A DNA stretch of 18,952 bases from CAYUNA01 sp047629355 (GCA_047629355.1 JBLHWU010000128.1:1-18952), one strand, 5' to 3'. Shown: positions 7,701 to 16,352, numbered from the stretch's first letter. The notes: generated by a model not told the origin, from the letters alone. A program made the numbers and translations.

Positions 7701-10700
7701 TCAAGGTGCAAATGGCTGTCAGGCTACACAACAGGTAGATGTGCCCAACTTCCAATTGGATATTAGCGCAGTTGCTTATAACGGTATTTGTGGTGCAAAC
7801 GGTTCCGTATCCGTTAATGTCAATTCTGGTTCTGGTCCCTACACTTTGACATGGTCAGGTCTTACGAGTGGTACAGCAACGAATGGCTCGGGGAGCTTTA
7901 TCATTCCAAATCTACCTTCCGGCACCTATACGATTCAAGTAACGGATAATGAAGGTTGTACTGATTTTCAAACGGTAACGTTAGACAATTCTGCGCCTTT
8001 TGTAGCTGTAGCTGTTACTACTTACGATGCAGATTGTGACAATCCAGGTTTTATTTGGTTGAGTATGAATGACGGTGTTTCCCCATATAACATTTCTTGG
8101 AGTGGTCCCGTATCAGGCGATGCCAATACATTTAATAGTTTTTATCCAATTGCGGATGCATTAGCTGGTTTTTACAATGTGGTAGTTACTGATGCCAATG
8201 GCTGTACTTATAGCGAATCTGTTACGGTCGGCGGTGGTTCGGCGATTGCTTTTCAGGCATTAGCAGGTAGTAATAATTGCGGTCAAAATGGCTCAATTGA
8301 TATTAATATTTTTAGTGGCGATGCACCTTATACCATTTCTTGGAATGGTCCAATTCAAAATTCGACCGTTACTAATGATATCAATTATACGATTGAAAAC
8401 TTGCCAAGTGGCACGTATTCTATCGAAGTAATGGATGCCAATCAGTGCGCTGAATGGGCAATTGTTACCTTAAATACCACAAACTCTTTAACCTTTACTG
8501 CAACACCAAACAACGGCGATTGCGGTGAAAATGGAACGATTTCTATCAATATCAGTGGTGGTAGCGGCAATTACGATGTTTCTTGGAATGGTCCAACTTT
8601 TGGCTTTTTCAACACGACAGGCAATTCCTTCATTATTCCGAATTTGCCTTCTGGAACATACACGATTAACATTACAGATTCCAATGACTGTAGTGCAATG
8701 CAATCAACGACCTTAATTAATGGGAGTAATTCAAGTGTAACCGCAACTTTCATTCCTACACTGGGTAGCTGCGGAGAGAATGGTTCAATAGCGGTGACTG
8801 TCACCAGTGGCAATGGTCCTTATTTCGTGGATTATGATGGACCAAGTACCGGGGGGCAATCCTCGCTTTTTAGCCCAAACTTCAACTTTCCAAATCTGCA
8901 ATCGGGCAATTATATTTTTACCGTAACCGCGGGTAACGATTGTAGCATTATGCAATCCGTTTTCCTAAATCCAGGCAACGCGATGACTTTTGTGGCAACA
9001 ACAGATGAAGGGACTTGCGGACAATTTGGAGACATCGAAATCAATATTTCTGGTGGAAATGTACCGTATAATATTAGCTGGACAGGTCAAACTTCCAGCT
9101 CGGTAACGGTCAATAGTAACACTTATACTATTCCAAATTTATTAGGTGGAAATTACACTATTATTGTCAATGACAATGACGGTTGTTCGACCCAACAAAG
9201 CATTGTTTTAGACAATGGCGAAAACGTCCAATTTTGGGCAACAGCAAATGCAGGTGGTTGTGGAGAATTAGGGAGTATTTTAGTTGGCATTTCTACGGGA
9301 GTTGCGCCATATACCATCGGTTGGTCAGGTGCGGTTTCCAGTATGGCAATCACTTCTGACCCGAATTTCAATATTTCAAACCTACCATCTGACACTTATA
9401 GTATTACCGTTTTTGATGCAAATGGCTGTGGCGATAATACCAATGTTGTTTTAAATAATGCCAATTCTCTAAATCTTTCTGTTACCGAAAATAATGGCAG
9501 CTGTGGTCAAAATGGCTCACTTACGCTGAATTTTTCTGGTGGAAATGCGCCTTACACGGTTAATTATAATGGAGCCGCATCAGGTAGTTTTACGGAGAAT
9601 GGCAACGCGACGATTATTTCTAATTTACCAAACGGAAATTATAACATCACCGTAACCAGTGCAGACGGTTGCATGGTTGCTCAAACGGCTACTTTAAATA
9701 ACGGAAACGGCATCGCAATCTGGACAACACCAAACAGCGGAACGTGCAGTCAACTTGGCAATATTTTAGTCGATGTCACAGGCGGTGCAGCACCATTTAA
9801 TGTTACTTGGTCTGGCGCAGCGAATGGTTCCTCAGCAGAAACTTCAAATATTTTCACGATTCCAAACTTGGGAAGTGGAACATATACCGTCACCGTCTTC
9901 GATGCAAATGGATGTAGCGATTCTAATACCACAACTTTAACCAATGCCTCAGGTATCAGCCTTTGGGTAACGCCAGCTAATGGTTCTTGTGGTCAAAACG
10001 GCAGCATCGCACTTGATTTTAATGGAGGAAATGCACCATATACGATTATTTGGAACGGTCAATCTTCTGGAACAAATACCATAAATGGTAATGTTTTTAC
10101 CATTCCAAACCTACAAACTGGCAATTATAATATTACGGTAACAAACGCCGACGGCTGTTCTGCAACCCAATCAACCACTATTTTAAATAATGGAAGTATC
10201 GCCATCTGGGCAACGCCAACCAACGGCAATTGCGGTCAACAAGGTAGTATCCTCGTCGATGTCACTGGCGGCACTGCACCATTCACTTACGCATGGTCTG
10301 GTCAATCAAATGGTTTAACAACCAACAGTTCTCCAAATTATACGATTCCAAACCTTTCTGGAGGAAATTATACCATTACCGTAACCGGCTCCAATAACTG
10401 TTTGGCAATGCAAAATGCGACAATTGCCACTTCTGGAAATGTCAGCCTTTGGGCAACCGGAAATAACGGAAATTGTGGTCAATTAGGAAATGTCGCCCTT
10501 GATTTCAATGGTGGAACGGCACCTTATACCATCATTTGGAATGGCACATCGTCAGGTACAAATATGGTAAATGGAAACCTGTTCACTATCCCAAATCTAC
10601 AATCAGGAAATTACAATATAACCGTCACCGATGCCACAAACTGCTCTGCCGTTCAATCCGCAGTTATCAGTAATTCGGGAAGCATCGGTTTCGCTGCCAC

Positions 10701-13700
10701 GTCTAATAATGGAGCCTGCGGGCAACCAGGAAGCATTAGCATATCAATCGCTAATGGCACGAGTCCTTACACCTTAACTTGGACAGGCGCAACTACAGGA
10801 AACACGACAATTAATAATACGAATACTTACACAATTTTAGCTTTGCCTACGGGCAGTTATAATCTCATGTTGACAGATGCCAACGGTTGTTCGAGCAACC
10901 AATCGGTGACGCTCAACAACGGTAGTGCTATCAATTTTGCTGCAAATGTCATGAATGGCAGTTGCGGACAATTGGGCAATATCGCGTTGAATGTTACGGG
11001 TGGAAACGGCGATTACCTGGTCCTTTGGGCGAGTAGTAATGGCAATGGCTCGGCACCATTTTCTGGCAGTTTTTACACAATCCAAAATCTGGTTTCAGCC
11101 AATTACACCGTAGTTGTATCTGATTCCAACGGTTGTTCCGCAACACAATCCTTGAACATAAACAATGGAACAACCCTCGACTTGATGGCCACAGGCATTA
11201 ACGGTGCCTGTGGTCAAAATGGGCAAATTAACCTAATCTTTTCTACTGGAAATCCGCCGTTCAACCTCAGTTGGACAGGCACAACCAATGGAAATTTGAC
11301 GATTAACGGAATGTCCGCTATCCTTCCGAATTTACCTACTGGAAATTACAACATTAACGTAACCGACAATAACAATTGCAGCGGCAGTGCGTCCGTTGCT
11401 ATCAATAATGCGCCAACCTTACTCGCCAATGTAACGGGTACGAACACGATTTGCAACGGCGCAAATTCTGGTTCCGCAACCGCGAATACTTCTGGCGGCA
11501 CGTTCCCATTCACTTTCGCATGGAGCAGTGGCGGCATTACCGAAACGATTAATAATTTAGCTTCTGGGACTTACACTGTCACCGTTATGGACGGAGCGGG
11601 CTGTATCGCCAATGGTAGTATTTCTATCATGCAATCTACACCGATTACTATTGATTTGGCAACCGCCGATATCACTTGTAATGGTGCAAACGATGGGAGT
11701 CTTTTGGCAACAGGTTGGGGTGGTGCGCCACCATATAATTATGCTTGGAATACGGGATTGATTTACGATGAACCAACGCCAAATGCAGGGTCAAGTTTGA
11801 CGAATCTTTCCGCAGGAACATATACGGTCACCGTGACTGACCAAAATGGTTGCCAAACGATTAATTCGATTGCCATCAACGAGCCGCAAGCGATTACTTT
11901 ACAAACGACTTTTACCAATGCAAGTTGCGGCGGAAACAATGGTAGCGCAACCGTCAATCCTTCGGGAGGAAACGCACCTTATTCTTTCCAATGGAGCAAT
12001 ACGGGTACGGGACAAACCATTTTTGGTATCGCGCCTGGCACTTATACGGTACAAGTTTTTGATGCTAATTTCTGTGTGCAAACCGCTTCTGTGACTGTTG
12101 GAAATGATAGTCAAAATGCAGTAGCGAGTTACACAGTTAATGAAAATGCGTTGACGTGGACATTCACGAATACGTCCGTTGCCGGTACGACTTACTTTTG
12201 GGGTTTCGGTGATGGAAACACTTCGACTTCACCAAATACAACGAATACATTCTGCGAAGCAGGTTTTTACAATATTTGCTTAACCGCAACAAATGCCTGT
12301 GGTTCAGATACCTATTGTGAAATGATGAATGTTTCGATTCCTGCCAACTACGCGATTTTAGATGTCGGTGAAGTAGTTGGAAATAATGGGGAAACGCTTG
12401 ATATTCCGGTTACGATTCAAAATGTAACAAGCCTTGCTTCTATTGCAGGTTCGATTGAAATTGAAAACTCAGCGATTGGAACGATTATCGGGATGTCGGC
12501 TGGCGTGATTGACCCATCTTTCAATCCAGCGTTGAATACATTTAGCTTTTTCAGCGCAAGTGGTTTGGGAGAGGACGTGAATAATGGCGATATTTTATTC
12601 TATATCCAAGTGCAAGTGAATGGCAATACTGGAGACGTGACAAAAGTAAATATTGGCAATACGCCACTATCTGTTGAGGTTGGGATTATGGTCAATGGCG
12701 CACCAACGCTTGCGCCACACGCCGTATTGAAAGGTTCGGCAAGTATCTTTGTTGGTACTGTTGCAACCGTCAATGGCTGGATTCAAACTTGGTGGGGCGA
12801 AGGCATTAATAATGTAACGGTGAATGTTTGGAACGATAATTTTGATGAAACTTACTATACCGATATTGATGGGAATTATGTAACCAATCCAATGACCGCA
12901 GGCGAGACGTTTATCTTTGAACCATCGAAAGATACGCTACCAAGTAACGGTATTTCAACCTTTGGCTTGTTCATTGGTCAGCAATATATTTTAGGACATG
13001 AGCCTGCGTTGATTACTTCGCCTTACCAAATTATTGCGGGTGATGCGAATTGCAACGGCTCGTTTACGACACTGGATTTATTTGCGATTCAGCAGCAGTT
13101 GATTGGTGCGACACCAGTATTTTCAAATTGTCCATCGTGGGTATTTATTCCAGACGGATTTCAGATGGCGAGTTTCGATAATCCTCAAAGTATCTTTCCA
13201 TTTCCAAGCATTGATACGATGTTGATTACCGCAGATACCACTTCTAGTTTTATTGGTGTAAAAGTTGGTGACTTGCTCGGCGATGCCAATCCTGAATTGT
13301 TATTGAGTGCGGATGACCGAAGTGGCGACTTTGTTTTGACGACTAAAAATCAGACGGTAAAAGAAGGTGATATTATTGAAATTACGCTTGCCGCAAATGA
13401 GTTGCGCGAAATTGCGACGATGCAGTTTGCCTTGAATTTTAATGACGACCAATTGCAGTTTTTAACGATTGAAAATGGAAAAATCGAATCTCCTTTGATT
13501 AATTTACTTGAGAATGAATTGCGTTTTAGTTGGTTTGATTTATCTGGTCAGGGTTTGATTTTAAATGAAAAAGACAATCTATTCACGTTGCGTTTTCAAG
13601 CATTGCAAGATGTGGCAGACCTTTCAAATAGTTTGAATTTTAAAAATGATTTATATAAAAGTGTTGCTTACGAAGCGACAGGTGCAGCGTACGATTTGCA

Positions 13701-13989
13701 TTTAGCATTTGACAATACAACACCTACAACTGCTGCTTTTAATTTATATCAAAATGTGCCAAATCCATTTGGCGATTTCACGAATATTCAATTTGAATTA
13801 CCAGCAGCAGCGACGGTGAAAATGACGATTCAAAATAGCCGAGGAGAAGTGATGCGAGTCGTTCAAGATGATTTCGCAAAAGGGTTGAATGATGTTTTGA
13901 TTGGGAAGAATGGTTTGAGTGGTGGGGTGTATTATTATACTTTGGAGACGGATGGATTTGTGGAGACGCGGCGGATGGTGATTTTGTAA
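4780..13989 (+). CDS. Giant T9SS-secreted multidomain adhesin with SprB repeats and Kazal domains
   Basis: 3069 residues, a predicted cell-surface or secreted adhesin exported by Sec and then T9SS. ATG 4780 is chosen because the promoter overlaps the alternative TTG 4741. A signal peptide ends near residue 24 (LSGQ); its n-region lacks Lys/Arg, which is odd. Order: two dockerin-like calcium loops (DINNNGIVSGVD 31-42, DADGNGVVDEND 87-98); cohesin-like domain (about 127-284); four Kazal-type domains (288-485); two PPC-like beta domains (about 488-747); 21 SprB-type repeats (748-2443); PKD domain with WGFGDG (2444-2521); cohesin-like domain (2524-2662); a segment with a further dockerin-like loop (DANCNGSFTTLD, from 2755); another cohesin-like domain (about 2840-2975); and a type A sorting domain (NLYQNVPNPF... 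to RRMVIL, 2988-3069). Domain calls are from motif recognition. Likely roles are adhesion, gliding or matrix and prey binding. Confidence 0.92.
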   Translation: MQQTLNLIILTLTCCLLQFNLSGQNIVYPGDINNNGIVSGVDLLYFGTAFEATGGERPGATLNWLGQEIEQPWTEEFPGGINLSYADADGNGVVDENDLLGGILGNFEKLHGAQSSEGYMNGVEGIDPLVALIPHAPQAYPNSEIGFDIELGSSALPIAEFYGISFIVRFSEDVIDESSGVQFEIGNNSWIDPAQNNHRKIATLRDDGSIEFAITRLDKQPISGSGNAAQFFIIIEDFVDDLPADSVEIFVENVRLTNEKLETFPMALGRASFELIENGALNPPSSNCPNIVAPVCASNGVTYLNSCYALEAGITDFTPGLCYSDCIDPESIKPDEICSTVYDPVCSCNDVTYSNACEADKAGVTAYSSGACNTSNCYNPQQVAASGNTTINPDDGTISVVCPPDSDPVCGCDGITYSSACLAEASGITFYTSGSCGTCVDPWTMNPDALCTYDYEPVCGCNEVTYLNACQATAAGVTNFSAGACGLASTWCNEAIPIQCGDFLPIETTIGAGNDISVYQNCINSTMVGPDKVYVINKNTPGDLQIGLEITTPNMDLDLILLDANCSAVTCLAASHTSNSLTNNEGILYEDAPIGTYYIVVDGQYANSEGNYRLEVSCAYLDCSDAQPLTCGTPYLNNNINGNDNVSLYHCGNVLNVENNGPEMVHTFTITEPGQVDISLTNLTANLELFLLDACDNSECLNYSQNGSTGSEFITTFLAPGTYYIIVDGYNGATSDYSLQVDCEGTCNLDIAVNSSSANCLQNDGSITVMTNGGTASYIITWAGSSISGTVATYQPTHIINDLPAGNYTITVTDVLGCSETLTTNVSALGGLNIALTPSSGDCSVGGNIQVNVLNGIPSYQITLDGPTTQIGTTSNDFYNFNNLPAGNYTVTVVDSSGCYSIQTTTIEQGEGMSFQALPNAADCGQSGSIDIIVDGGTAPFAVFVTGTINGSGVAQTANFSIQNLPGGSYIITIQGANGCQATQQVDVPNFQLDISAVAYNGICGANGSVSVNVNSGSGPYTLTWSGLTSGTATNGSGSFIIPNLPSGTYTIQVTDNEGCTDFQTVTLDNSAPFVAVAVTTYDADCDNPGFIWLSMNDGVSPYNISWSGPVSGDANTFNSFYPIADALAGFYNVVVTDANGCTYSESVTVGGGSAIAFQALAGSNNCGQNGSIDINIFSGDAPYTISWNGPIQNSTVTNDINYTIENLPSGTYSIEVMDANQCAEWAIVTLNTTNSLTFTATPNNGDCGENGTISINISGGSGNYDVSWNGPTFGFFNTTGNSFIIPNLPSGTYTINITDSNDCSAMQSTTLINGSNSSVTATFIPTLGSCGENGSIAVTVTSGNGPYFVDYDGPSTGGQSSLFSPNFNFPNLQSGNYIFTVTAGNDCSIMQSVFLNPGNAMTFVATTDEGTCGQFGDIEINISGGNVPYNISWTGQTSSSVTVNSNTYTIPNLLGGNYTIIVNDNDGCSTQQSIVLDNGENVQFWATANAGGCGELGSILVGISTGVAPYTIGWSGAVSSMAITSDPNFNISNLPSDTYSITVFDANGCGDNTNVVLNNANSLNLSVTENNGSCGQNGSLTLNFSGGNAPYTVNYNGAASGSFTENGNATIISNLPNGNYNITVTSADGCMVAQTATLNNGNGIAIWTTPNSGTCSQLGNILVDVTGGAAPFNVTWSGAANGSSAETSNIFTIPNLGSGTYTVTVFDANGCSDSNTTTLTNASGISLWVTPANGSCGQNGSIALDFNGGNAPYTIIWNGQSSGTNTINGNVFTIPNLQTGNYNITVTNADGCSATQSTTILNNGSIAIWATPTNGNCGQQGSILVDVTGGTAPFTYAWSGQSNGLTTNSSPNYTIPNLSGGNYTITVTGSNNCLAMQNATIATSGNVSLWATGNNGNCGQLGNVALDFNGGTAPYTIIWNGTSSGTNMVNGNLFTIPNLQSGNYNITVTDATNCSAVQSAVISNSGSIGFAATSNNGACGQPGSISISIANGTSPYTLTWTGATTGNTTINNTNTYTILALPTGSYNLMLTDANGCSSNQSVTLNNGSAINFAANVMNGSCGQLGNIALNVTGGNGDYLVLWASSNGNGSAPFSGSFYTIQNLVSANYTVVVSDSNGCSATQSLNINNGTTLDLMATGINGACGQNGQINLIFSTGNPPFNLSWTGTTNGNLTINGMSAILPNLPTGNYNINVTDNNNCSGSASVAINNAPTLLANVTGTNTICNGANSGSATANTSGGTFPFTFAWSSGGITETINNLASGTYTVTVMDGAGCIANGSISIMQSTPITIDLATADITCNGANDGSLLATGWGGAPPYNYAWNTGLIYDEPTPNAGSSLTNLSAGTYTVTVTDQNGCQTINSIAINEPQAITLQTTFTNASCGGNNGSATVNPSGGNAPYSFQWSNTGTGQTIFGIAPGTYTVQVFDANFCVQTASVTVGNDSQNAVASYTVNENALTWTFTNTSVAGTTYFWGFGDGNTSTSPNTTNTFCEAGFYNICLTATNACGSDTYCEMMNVSIPANYAILDVGEVVGNNGETLDIPVTIQNVTSLASIAGSIEIENSAIGTIIGMSAGVIDPSFNPALNTFSFFSASGLGEDVNNGDILFYIQVQVNGNTGDVTKVNIGNTPLSVEVGIMVNGAPTLAPHAVLKGSASIFVGTVATVNGWIQTWWGEGINNVTVNVWNDNFDETYYTDIDGNYVTNPMTAGETFIFEPSKDTLPSNGISTFGLFIGQQYILGHEPALITSPYQIIAGDANCNGSFTTLDLFAIQQQLIGATPVFSNCPSWVFIPDGFQMASFDNPQSIFPFPSIDTMLITADTTSSFIGVKVGDLLGDANPELLLSADDRSGDFVLTTKNQTVKEGDIIEITLAANELREIATMQFALNFNDDQLQFLTIENGKIESPLINLLENELRFSWFDLSGQGLILNEKDNLFTLRFQALQDVADLSNSLNFKNDLYKSVAYEATGAAYDLHLAFDNTTPTTAAFNLYQNVPNPFGDFTNIQFELPAAATVKMTIQNSRGEVMRVVQDDFAKGLNDVLIGKNGLSGGVYYYTLETDGFVETRRMVIL
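5641..6234 (+). other. Four tandem Kazal-type protease-inhibitor domains within the adhesin
   Basis: Units at 5641-5745, 5755-5895, 5908-6087 and 6094-6234 each carry the Kazal signature PVCxC(D/N)xxTYxxAC...AGxT...C or a variant. Units 2-4 have six cysteines; unit 1 (PVCASNGVTYLNSC) has only four, lacking the CxC second cysteine and its partner. Kazal domains inhibit serine proteases, and bacterial copies occur in secreted proteins. The target protease is unknown. Confidence 0.85.
7021..12108 (+). repeat. Array of 21 SprB-type repeats (about 81 residues each)
   Basis: 5088 bp in frame, mean unit about 242 bp. The consensus runs GxCGQNGSI.V...GG.APY.I.W.G, then FTIPNLPSGNYTITVTDANG, C, and a short linker with LNNG. 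Every unit has one Cys near position 12 and one near position 67, consistent with one disulfide per repeat. Units 1-18 are one subtype; units 19-21 are a second subtype (TCNGANDGS, shorter or irregular), closer to the classic SprB repeat. Repeats of this kind build long adhesive stalks such as the F. johnsoniae gliding adhesin SprB. Confidence 0.88.
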
Positions 13990-13993
13990 AATG

Positions 13994-14039
13994 CCAGTAA
14001 CTCGGGTTACCAAGAGGGTCGCCACGCTGTGGCTGGTAA
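13994..14039. repeat. Palindromic element after the giant gene (REP-like or terminator)
   Basis: It begins five bases after the TAA stop. GCCAC (14021-14025) pairs with GTGGC (14029-14033) around GCT, and TTACCA (14007-14012) pairs with TGGTAA (14034-14039), leaving an 8-base one-sided bulge. GTAAC/GTTAC (13997-14001, 14006-14010) is an alternative small hairpin. A TTTTT run at 14046-14050 follows, so termination after the giant gene is possible. It also looks like a dispersed palindromic repeat; a genome search would decide. Confidence 0.45.
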
Positions 14040-14062
14040 TACGAATTTTTAAAAATGGACTG

Positions 14063-14413
14063 ATGAAAGAAACGCTGAAAAAACTTGACAAAATTGAATT
14101 TCACGACATTGGAGTTGAAAGTATCAAAGTAATATCTGACCCTGAAATTTTAGTTGTTATTTCATTTTTCTTACACATTGAAGAATTGAATGATTATCAG
14201 AAGAATGAAATAGCTTTTAAAGGAATCACTAAACTGGAAATTGGTGAACTATTACTAGATGCAGATTCTGACATTGAATTAACCAGTTTTGACTATAAAT
14301 ATAATAAAGAATTCGATTGCGAATTGATTTTTCTTTTAGGAACTGGAAAGCCAAGTTTTGAAATGAAAATTAAATGTGAAAACATAGAAATGAAAGTTTT
14401 ATCCTCAAAATAA
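14063..14413 (+). CDS. Small protein of unknown function, possibly immunity-like
   Basis: 116 residues from ATG 14063 (MKETLKKLDKIEFHDIGVES). A longer frame from ATG 13991 would translate the palindromic element and is rejected. There is no signal peptide, so it is probably cytoplasmic. Predicted beta-rich and acidic, with FHDIGVESIKVI near the N-terminus, KLEIGELLLDADSDIELTSF in the middle and FEMKIKCENIEMKVLSSK at the end. The FHD-x-x-(V/I)-x-S-I start followed by alternating strands recalls Imm50-like and related small immunity proteins of polymorphic toxin systems; this is a weak resemblance only. It sits alone between two adhesin genes, ends 31 bases before the next start, is more AT-rich than its neighbours and may be a recent insertion. 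No toxin domain was recognised nearby. Confidence 0.6.
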   Translation: MKETLKKLDKIEFHDIGVESIKVISDPEILVVISFFLHIEELNDYQKNEIAFKGITKLEIGELLLDADSDIELTSFDYKYNKEFDCELIFLLGTGKPSFEMKIKCENIEMKVLSSK

Positions 14414-14444
14414 CCAAAAAAACTTATTACCGATTACAACAACT

Positions 14445-16352
14445 ATGAATAAATTTTTAACCATACTAACCACAATACTATGCCTGGCAACCACCCTGTC
14501 AGCCCAAACCCTCACCTTGGAAATACCCGAAGTACAAGGACAGCAAGGGCAGATAGTGGAAGTGCCGATCACGACCGTTGGATTCGATAGCATTATTAGT
14601 TTGCAATTTACGTTCAACTGGGATGCGAATATCATTTCCTACAATGATTATGAGATGGACAACTTGATGGATGCGGCGATTGGAGAGGTGGAATCAGACG
14701 ATGGCAACCTGCGATTCTCCTGGTTCGATGCAGACGGAAGCAGTGAGACATTGCCGGACGGAACGACTTTGATGACACTGCGATTTTTGGTTGTTGGCGA
14801 GATAGGAGAGGAGAGTGTCGTCCAAATTACGGGCGACCCGCTGGAGATTCAGGCATATTATATCAACAACGGAAATTACGAACCAACCACATTTATTGGT
14901 AACACAGGAGCGGTCCAAGTTATCGAACCTGTAAGTATAAGTGTTAGTGCGCAAACGGGGAATATTGCTTGCTTCGGCGACGGCAACGGATTTATTGATT
15001 TGCAACTCTTTACCAATGGCAACGACTATTCGGTGGAGTGGAGTGGACCCAATGGATTTACGGCGGAAGACGAAGACATCAACAATCTCGACGGGGGTAA
15101 CTATGACCTTACGGTCTTCGATACTGATGGGAATGCCTTGATTGACACCACTTATACAATCGATGAACCGCTCTCCGCGTTGGCGGTTGATGAATTGGGC
15201 ACAATGGTGTCCAATTGCGGTGAACCTGATGGAAGCGCTTTGGTAAGTATGAGCGGAGGTACGACTCCTTACGCTTACGATATTGGGGATGGCGTGACTG
15301 GGCAATTTGACTTTCAAAACCTTGCGCCTGGCACGTACAACATCACCATTACCGATGCCAACCAATGCGGACTGACGGACTCTTTCACTATCGTTTCGAC
15401 CCCGCTTCCAGTACCTGCAATTGACTCGGTCATTGCGTTTTGCGAAGGCGATTTCGCAATGATTTTTGTAGGGCAGTTTGCCGAATATCAGTGGTCAACC
15501 GGAGAGTTTTCTTCTACTATTTTTGCTGCAGCAGCAGGCGAATATGCAGTCACGGTCACGAATGACGAGGGCTGTACCGCTACGGCGAGCGCGATGGCAA
15601 CCGCGCAAGATTTAGTTGCCCTTACTTTAGAGAATGATGTCCTTGAAATATGCCCCGGGGAGTCAGTTCAGTTGTTGGTCTCAGGGGGGGACCAATATCA
15701 ATGGATTGATACAACCGGGGCTTTTAGTTCCCTCACGGTCGCTGACCCGATTGTGACGGCACAAGAGACGCAAATTTATACGTTGATTGGCTCGAATTCG
15801 TGCAATAGCGATACGATTTTGGTGGAGGTTTTTGTTTTCGAACCGATGGGCTTTGTGATGAATGATACTTGTGTTTTTGCAGGTACTGAAATACAATTGA
15901 AAGTTAGTGGTGGCGCAGAATATCTCTGGGCAGACGGAGAGTATCCACTCAATGCCAATAATATTTTTAATCCAACAACGACACCTGAAGACAGCACTTT
16001 TTATGCCGTCGAAATTATAGACAACAACGGCTGTTTAACTTACGATACGATTTTTGTGGCAATTGTCACCGACCCAACGACCAATATTCCTGCCATCAAC
16101 ACGCTTACGCCAAATGGTGACGGCGAGAATGATGTTTTAGAATTTGATGCCTCCATTAATAAATTTGGACCCAATCGCTTGACCATTATGAATCGGTGGG
16201 GAGATGTAGTGTTTGAACGCATTAATTATCAGCGAGATAGCGAGCGTTTTGATGGTACAAAAGGTGGAAAACCATTGTCTGCGGGGACTTATTATTATGT
16301 GCTGAGTTTTGGGAATGCGGATATTAAGCAAGCTTTGTTGATAATTAATTAA
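14445..16352 (+). CDS. T9SS adhesin with cohesin-like, SprB-type and Ig-like domains, type B sorting domain
   Basis: 635 residues, predicted surface protein. A signal peptide of about 20 residues (MNKFLTILTTILCLATTLSA) is followed by a cohesin-like domain (about 22-165; LEIPEVQGQQGQIVEVPITT, LRFSWFDADGSSETLPDGTT). Next come two SprB-type repeats (about 167-315; IACFGDGNGFIDL, NCGEPDGSALVSMSGGTTPY) and three Ig-like repeats (about 316-552; CEGDF, CPGESVQLLVSGG, TEIQLKVSGGAEYLW). The C-terminus (about 556-635) is the gliding motility-associated type B sorting domain: LTPNGDGENDVLEF, LTIMNRWGDVVFE, FDGTKGGKPLSAGTYYYVL. Type B cargo is typically encoded beside its PorP/SprF partner, as here. Its cohesin-like domain resembles those of the giant adhesin, so both may belong to one surface assembly. 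No separate promoter box was found; it may be co-transcribed with the small gene upstream. Confidence 0.9.
   Translation: MNKFLTILTTILCLATTLSAQTLTLEIPEVQGQQGQIVEVPITTVGFDSIISLQFTFNWDANIISYNDYEMDNLMDAAIGEVESDDGNLRFSWFDADGSSETLPDGTTLMTLRFLVVGEIGEESVVQITGDPLEIQAYYINNGNYEPTTFIGNTGAVQVIEPVSISVSAQTGNIACFGDGNGFIDLQLFTNGNDYSVEWSGPNGFTAEDEDINNLDGGNYDLTVFDTDGNALIDTTYTIDEPLSALAVDELGTMVSNCGEPDGSALVSMSGGTTPYAYDIGDGVTGQFDFQNLAPGTYNITITDANQCGLTDSFTIVSTPLPVPAIDSVIAFCEGDFAMIFVGQFAEYQWSTGEFSSTIFAAAAGEYAVTVTNDEGCTATASAMATAQDLVALTLENDVLEICPGESVQLLVSGGDQYQWIDTTGAFSSLTVADPIVTAQETQIYTLIGSNSCNSDTILVEVFVFEPMGFVMNDTCVFAGTEIQLKVSGGAEYLWADGEYPLNANNIFNPTTTPEDSTFYAVEIIDNNGCLTYDTIFVAIVTDPTTNIPAINTLTPNGDGENDVLEFDASINKFGPNRLTIMNRWGDVVFERINYQRDSERFDGTKGGKPLSAGTYYYVLSFGNADIKQALLIIN

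Noticed and set aside
8488..9944. Antisense open frames within the SprB array
   Set aside because: They recur at the repeat period and give proteins with no domain or signal; they are shadows of the repetitive coding strand.
7021..12108. CRISPR-like periodicity
   Set aside because: The period is about 243 bp, in frame and protein-coding, with no short direct repeats separated by unique spacers.
13991..14062. ATG 13991 as start of the small gene
   Set aside because: The first 24 codons would translate the palindromic element; protein-like sequence begins at ATG 14063.
13778..14104. Minus-strand frames of 97-108 residues over the end of the giant gene
   Set aside because: They overlap the sorting domain coding sequence and show no protein features; shadows.
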